A model generated the notes under the pieces. That model made no database searches, had not been told where the DNA came from, and saw only the letters and a list, made by a program, of their open reading frames with translations. Below are positions 32,103-35,849 of a DNA stretch of 35,849 bases, piece after piece. Every line of letters begins with the position of its first letter. The stretch's first letter is position 1. The DNA is from Acidimicrobiia bacterium (GTDB taxonomy: Bacteria; Actinomycetota; Acidimicrobiia; IMCC26256; JAENVU01): contig JANYJV010000071.1 of the NCBI GenBank assembly GCA_025361725.1, positions 1 through 35,849 on the forward strand. Reading direction: 5' to 3'. The translations under genes and the position numbers were made by a program.

Positions 32103-33175
32103 ACAAATCCGTACACCCCGAATGCTGGCGCCCGACCGCCGGTCTTCGCCGGACGTGACGACCAGCTGACCACATTCGATCTGCTCCTCGGACGGCTCCT
32201 TGACGGCCGTTCCGAGCAATCGATGGTCATCACCGGGCTTCGAGGCGTCGGCAAGACCGTTCTCCTCAACGAGTTCAGGGGATGCGCGTCCGTTGCCGAC
32301 TGGGCCGTGGTTGAAATGGAAATCTCGAAGCACGACGACGCAGCCTTCCGCCGAGTACTCGGACGCGAAGTCCGCAAAGCACTCTTCGAGATTTCACCTT
32401 CGACAAGATGGAAGGACAAAGCGAGGCGGGCTGCGTCTGCCCTGAAGGCTTTCACCGTCCAAGTTTCCCCGGAAGGCGGGTTGACAGGCGGCCTCGACGT
32501 TGACCAGTTGGAGGGTCTCGTGGATAGCGGGATGCTGGATGCGGACGTCACCGACCTACTTGTCGCGCTGGGTGAAGCCGCGGCCGATCACGAAACGGGC
32601 GTCGTGTTCCTCATGGACGAGATCCAGTTTCTCAGCACGACACAACTCGAAGCATTCATCGCCGCGCTGCACCGCACTGTGCAGAGGTCGCTGCCGATCA
32701 CGCTCGTCGCGGCCGGGCTCCCCCAGATCCCGGAACTCGCTGGAGAGGCCAAGTCCTATTCAGAAAGACTCTTCAAGTTCCCGAGCATCGGCCAACTGAG
32801 CGATGTCGACGCGGAGCGCGCACTCGCCGGCCCAGTCGTGACACAGCGGATTCCGAGAAAGCGCTCTCTTCGGTGGAAGACAAGCTCGATGGGAGCTTTT
32901 TCCGCGTTCGACTCGACCGAACGACCGACCTCGAGCGCGCGTACCTCCGAGCTATGGCTGAGCTCGGCAGTGAACCGCAGCAAGCGAGTGAGGTCGCCGG
33001 GCTGATCGACCGCACGTCGCAGCAATGCGGTCCGACCCGCGCTCGGCTTATCGACAAGGGCCTTCTCTATACACCGAGCTTCGGCTACGCGGCCTTCACA
33101 GTTCCGCAGTTCGACGTGTTCCTCAAGCGAACGGTCGCACTTGAGGTTCCTCCGAAGCGTCCAAGGCGGGCTTAG
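32103..33175 (+). pseudogene. AAA ATPase gene, no start codon, internal deletion and frameshift
   Basis: The 5' part reads NPYTPNAGARPPVFAGRDDQ, then Walker A GLRGVGKTVLLNEF (~40 codons in), Walker B GVVFLMDEIQFLS and LVAAGLPQIPELAGEAKSYS. It then loses the frame after ALAGPVVTQ (~32845). The 3' part, in another frame (~32843-33175), reads TADSEKALSSVEDKLDGSFF, YLRAMAELGSE, RARLIDKGLLYTPSFGYAAF and VPQFDVFLKR. From memory these are the two ends of one ~390-residue actinobacterial ATP-binding protein; roughly 55-70 codons between them are missing. No ATG, GTG or TTG is in frame upstream back to the stop at 32004. A product from ATG 32223 would lack the N-terminus and the lid region. Its function in intact relatives is unknown. 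Confidence 0.75.
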
Positions 33176-33345
33176 GAATCGCGCCTCGCCTCGGGCCTCT
33201 CAGCCCGGCGTCCCGGCCCTTCTTCGCTACCTCAAGTGCACTGCGCATCAGTATCTCGAATCGCCGAGCGCTCACTCGGTCCCCCGAGGCGGCGGCCCAA
33301 CCCGCGGTCGACTACCCTCATCCGCTTCGTCTCGGAGGATCAGTC

Positions 33346-33432
33346 GTGAGCAAGAAGACCAAGAAGCGCAAGCTGCGGGCCCGCCGTAACAAGGCCAATC
33401 ACGGCAAGCGACCCAACGTCGGTCGTCGCTGA
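33346..33432 (+). CDS. 50S ribosomal protein bL37
   Basis: The 28-aa product is MSKKTKKRKLRARRNKANHG then KRPNVGRR. The KANHGKRPN end matches the tiny actinobacterial large-subunit protein seen in mycobacterial ribosome structures and named bL37. The GTG at 33346 has a perfect GGAGG (33334-33338) seven bases upstream and a TACCCT -10 (33313-33318), so the leader is about 21 nt. It is too short for ordinary gene callers. The 170 bp before it (33176-33345) hold nothing else I can support. Confidence 0.85.
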   Translation: MSKKTKKRKLRARRNKANHGKRPNVGRR

Positions 33433-33468
33433 GCCCGCCGGCCAGTGGACACCCCACCGAGGCCGGCG

Positions 33469-33936
33469 ATGGCACTCTCACCCATCGGTGAACGAGCCGC
33501 GTCGTTCGTCCGGCCCGACGAAACGGTCATCGCAGCATTTGGTGCCGTGCAAGGACCGAGGCCAGGCGCAGAAGCGTTGGCCCTCGGTGCGGCCGTTCCG
33601 GTCCTCGCCTTTTCGCCGGCCGGCATCGGGACCGCGTTACTCCTCTGCATTGCGGTTGGCGTCGTCGCCCTTGTGGTCATCACCGCGTTGCGTCGTTCCG
33701 TCATCGTCGCGGTCACCGACCACAACCTGCTGGTCTTGGACTGCGGCCGCCTGCCCGGGCGGTGGTATCCCCGCTCGCTCCTCAGCCAGAGCGACCGCCG
33801 GCCGTTGATCGACGCGGCGCGCGACTCGGCCCGACGCGGCCTCCGCCTCGAGATCGACGGTCGCGTCACGTGGGTGGTCGGCACCGATCAGGACGAAGCC
33901 CGCCGGCTCGCCGCCTCGATCACCGAAGCGACCTGA
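33469..33936 (+). CDS. Small membrane protein with two helices and a PH-like C-terminal domain
   Basis: The 155-aa protein has an N-terminal ~35 residues with DETVIAAFGAVQG, a hydrophobic region (~35-75) that can form two membrane helices (LALGAAVPVLAF; LLLCIAVGVVALVVITAL) and a soluble beta-rich part with VIVAVTDHNLLVLDC and GRVTWVVGTDQDEARRLA. This looks like a bacterial PH-like fold, which is inference. ATG at 33469 is chosen for GAGG six bases upstream over GTG 33445. It starts 36 bp after bL37 and is probably co-transcribed with it. Confidence 0.65.
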   Translation: MALSPIGERAASFVRPDETVIAAFGAVQGPRPGAEALALGAAVPVLAFSPAGIGTALLLCIAVGVVALVVITALRRSVIVAVTDHNLLVLDCGRLPGRWYPRSLLSQSDRRPLIDAARDSARRGLRLEIDGRVTWVVGTDQDEARRLAASITEAT

Positions 33937-33955
33937 GCCCGACGAGCTCGCGCCT

Positions 33956-34381
33956 TCATGAGGTCGCGATCACGACCCGCTTCGAGCTGGTCATCGCGAG
34001 CAACACCACTGCGACAACGGGCGCCACACCGAGCGACACCATGATCGCGGTCGCGTCACCCGCCGAAAACATGTCGAGGTGACGAGCGTGATAGAGGACG
34101 TGCAGACCACCGTTCACGATCACCGCGACGAGCCCAGCCCGGACGAGTGGGATCGCCATCGTTACCGCGGCGGCACCCAGCACCACGAGCAGCGCCAGAC
34201 TGAGTTCGCCCACATCGCGGACAAGGTGCTCGTTGAAGGGTCCGTCGGCCGAGATCCAATGACGGCCACCGCCAGGGAAGTCCGAATAAAAAGATCGCGG
34301 GGCAAAGGCGGCCCAGAAGCCGACGAGCGCCATCGATCCCGCCTGGTAGATCAGCCCGATGCGGAGAAGTCGAGTCTTCAT
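33956..34381 (-). CDS. Four-helix integral membrane protein, unknown function
   Basis: The 141-aa protein has about four predicted helices: ~7-27 (IGLIYQAGSMALVGFWAAF), ~56-80 (LSLALLVVLGAAAVTMAI), ~83-100 and ~112-132 (VSLGVAPVVAVVLLAM). A conserved-looking HWISADGPFNEHLVRDVGEL loop follows helix 1 and LHVLYHARHLDMF follows helix 3. The layout resembles DoxX/DUF4345-like small membrane proteins, but I cannot assign a family. ATG at 34381 overlaps the epimerase stop (ATGA), making it the last gene of the Rrf2 operon. Confidence 0.75.
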   Translation of the reverse strand: MKTRLLRIGLIYQAGSMALVGFWAAFAPRSFYSDFPGGGRHWISADGPFNEHLVRDVGELSLALLVVLGAAAVTMAIPLVRAGLVAVIVNGGLHVLYHARHLDMFSAGDATAIMVSLGVAPVVAVVLLAMTSSKRVVIATS

Positions 34382-35310
34382 GAGGTGATGTCCTGTCTCG
34401 ATGCCGCTTCTGCGGCCCAACCGATTCGGGCGTCGGGATACGAGGGCGCCCAGCCCGTGATGGAGCGGAACGAGGCGTTGGACACGCGCTGGGATGCGAT
34501 CATTCCCGCAGCCCCCGGCCCCGCACCGAGCTTCATCAGCCGACCCGGTGTGGGTTTCGGCGTGGCGACCTCGAACGCAGTCGCGAACGCGTCCAGATAG
34601 TCGCCACGGCGCAACGGCGTGTCGTCGACCACGTTGTAGACGCCCGTTTCCGCACCGAGCGCAGCCAGTACCGCGGTCGCCGCGTCGTCACAGTGAATCG
34701 ACGCCATGTACGCGTCCGGCGACCCGGCGATGGTTGATCGCCGGATGCGCGCGAGCTTCAAGGCATCGAGCGTGCCCCGGTTGTTCACACCGCCGTAGAA
34801 CAGTCCGAACCGCAAGATCGCAACCGTTCCACCCGAGGCCGCGAACTCCAGCGCCAGCTGCTCACCTTCGACGGCCGGAGCCAAGCGCCCGAGGTCAGGG
34901 ATGAGGGCAGCGCGTTCGTCGATCCACTCGTCGCCGGCGTCCGCGTAGACGAACGTGACCGACTCCTTGACGAAGTGAGATGCACCGCCGGCGATCGCGG
35001 CCACAACGAGGTTGCGAGTGGCATCGACCCGCAACCGGTCATGCATTGCCCACCCCTTGGGCCGCGCCGCTTTCCTGAGCGGCGGCACATTCGTCGCGAG
35101 ATGGAGAACCGCTTCACTCCCGACCACGGCATCCGTCACCGCTCCTGGGTCGAAGAGGTCCACGCACACCGGTTCGGCCCCGGCCGCAGTCAGCGCCGCG
35201 GCCGCGTCGTCGCGGCGAGACACGGCCCGAACGTCGTGACCCGCCGCCACCAGCCGCGGCACCAGCGAGCGTCCCACCACGCCCGTTGCGCCCGTGAGAA
35301 ACGTCTTCAT
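34378..35310 (-). CDS. NAD-dependent epimerase/dehydratase family protein (extended SDR)
   Basis: The 310-aa protein starts with the cofactor loop MKTFLTGATGVVGRSLVPRL. It has VLHLATNVPP, VFVYADAGDEW in place of the usual Ser-x-x-Tyr-x-x-x-Lys centre, ILRFGLFYGG and HCDDAATAVLAAL. It is an extended SDR; the classical Tyr-Lys pair is not obvious, so it may be an atypical NAD(P)-binding protein or act on flavin/quinone-type substrates. ATG at 35310 overlaps the Rrf2 stop by 4 nt. Control by the Rrf2 regulator is likely from the operon layout. Confidence 0.85.
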   Translation of the reverse strand: MKTFLTGATGVVGRSLVPRLVAAGHDVRAVSRRDDAAAALTAAGAEPVCVDLFDPGAVTDAVVGSEAVLHLATNVPPLRKAARPKGWAMHDRLRVDATRNLVVAAIAGGASHFVKESVTFVYADAGDEWIDERAALIPDLGRLAPAVEGEQLALEFAASGGTVAILRFGLFYGGVNNRGTLDALKLARIRRSTIAGSPDAYMASIHCDDAATAVLAALGAETGVYNVVDDTPLRRGDYLDAFATAFEVATPKPTPGRLMKLGAGPGAAGMIASQRVSNASFRSITGWAPSYPDARIGWAAEAASRQDITS

Positions 35311-35795
35311 CGCAACGCCTCTCTCATCCACTCCGCCCCGGCCACCAGCGACTTCGGCGGCGCGTCTCGTCCGACGGCCGAGGTCAGGTCCGCGATCGTC
35401 ACGGCGCCGAGCGACGCTCGCCAGACCGTGTCCGCGCTCCGCATCACCCGGTCGATGGCGCACGGCAGTGGGTACTCGCGTGCCGGTCGGGCGCCCGGGC
35501 CGCGCCGACGGATCTCCGTGCAGCGGAAGGCCGGTTCGGTTCCCTCGATCGCCTCGACCACGTCGAGAACGGTCACGGTGGCCGGCGGCCGCGCGAGGCG
35601 ATACCCGCCGCGAGGGCCTTGCACCGATTCGAGGATCTCGGCGCGGCTCAACGCCTGGAGGTGCTTGGCGAGATACGCGGCGGGGACGCCGTGATACTCG
35701 GCCAGGCGGGCGGAAGTGAGCGCCCGGTCCTCCGGCAGATAAGCGAGGAGCGTCACCACGTGCACGCCCCACTCGACACCATCCGAGAGTTTCAT
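35307..35795 (-). CDS. Rrf2-family transcriptional regulator
   Basis: The 162-aa protein has an N-terminal winged helix-turn-helix (~5-65: EWGVHVVTLLAYL, LAEYHGVPAAYLAKHLQALS, the wing GPRGGYRLARPP). The dimerisation region carries two cysteines (FRCTEIR and PLPCAIDR) instead of the three that hold the Fe-S cluster in IscR/NsrR. It may therefore be a thiol- or ligand-type sensor. The ATG at 35795 is seven bases after the -10 TATTAT, so the mRNA is probably leaderless. A palindrome overlaps that -10, arguing for self-repression. It is the first gene of a three-gene operon. Confidence 0.9.
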   Translation of the reverse strand: MKLSDGVEWGVHVVTLLAYLPEDRALTSARLAEYHGVPAAYLAKHLQALSRAEILESVQGPRGGYRLARPPATVTVLDVVEAIEGTEPAFRCTEIRRRGPGARPAREYPLPCAIDRVMRSADTVWRASLGAVTIADLTSAVGRDAPPKSLVAGAEWMREALR

Positions 35796-35799
35796 ATCT

Positions 35800-35831
35800 C
35801 GGATAATAAATATCCGGACTTACAATGTCAA
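35800..35831 (-). promoter_or_regulatory. Near-consensus promoter with overlapping Rrf2 operator
   Basis: On the minus strand TTGACA (35831-35826), a 17-bp spacer and TATTAT (35808-35803) form an almost perfect promoter. CGGATA-N5-TATCCG (35800-35816) is a perfect palindrome covering the -10. The ATG follows the -10 by seven bases. A bound dimer there would block RNA polymerase. Confidence 0.75.
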
Positions 35832-35849
35832 GGAAACGCTCGACGCCGG

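Overview
The window is high-GC, densely coded bacterial DNA. It most likely comes from an actinobacterium, possibly a deep-branching lineage such as Acidimicrobiia; that class assignment is inference. The evidence is the pair of tiny actinobacterial ribosomal proteins bS22 (18725) and bL37 (33346), the eno-ftsB-DUF501-ppx order, frequent GTG starts, and -10 boxes of the TAnnnT type lying 6-7 nt before start codons, which suggests leaderless mRNAs.

Region 1 (1-854) holds the 5' part of an IS transposase that runs off the left edge, two tandem copies of a ~28-bp IS-end repeat, and an SRPBCC-fold protein.

Region 2 (873-26623) is an old conserved housekeeping block read almost entirely on the minus strand. 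From right to left: DUF192, rsmI, (abrB-like, +), metG, tatD, a DUF348/G5 cell-wall protein, rsmA, ispE, (bS22, +), tRNA-Gln, glmU, prs, rplY, pth, (gmhB, +), gmhA, hldE, mfd, a parvulin lipoprotein, mazG, eno, ftsB, DUF501, ppx, an unknown gene and a class-V aminotransferase. From memory this follows M. tuberculosis Rv1003-Rv1026 and, more distantly, the B. subtilis rsmI-abrB-metS-yabE-ksgA ... glmU-prs-ctc-pth-mfd-mazG-divIC region. Two departures stand out. A heptose-phosphate cassette (hldE/gmhA/gmhB) sits between pth and mfd. The protein at the rpfB/yabE position ends in an RlpA-like double-psi beta-barrel instead of an Rpf domain and carries a long acidic, Pro/Thr-rich N-terminus predicted to be cytoplasmic. 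Many genes overlap by 1-4 nt, so long polycistronic transcripts are likely.

Region 3 (26718-31963) is envelope and signalling: an OafA-type acyltransferase with an SGNH domain, converging on an OmpR-type response regulator/histidine kinase pair. The regulator has a PhoP-like direct repeat (TCACAGA-N4-TCACACG) upstream. Next to it lie an orphan reading-frame remnant with a very strong hairpin, and an SDR oxidoreductase with a leaderless promoter.

Region 4 (31964-35849) is more accessory: a decayed AAA ATPase gene with no start codon and an internal frameshifting deletion, bL37 with a small membrane protein, and an operon of an Rrf2 regulator, an NAD-dependent epimerase-like protein and a membrane protein. 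That operon has a near-consensus promoter overlapped by a CGGATA-N5-TATCCG palindrome.

No CRISPR array, rRNA, prophage or obvious defence island was seen.
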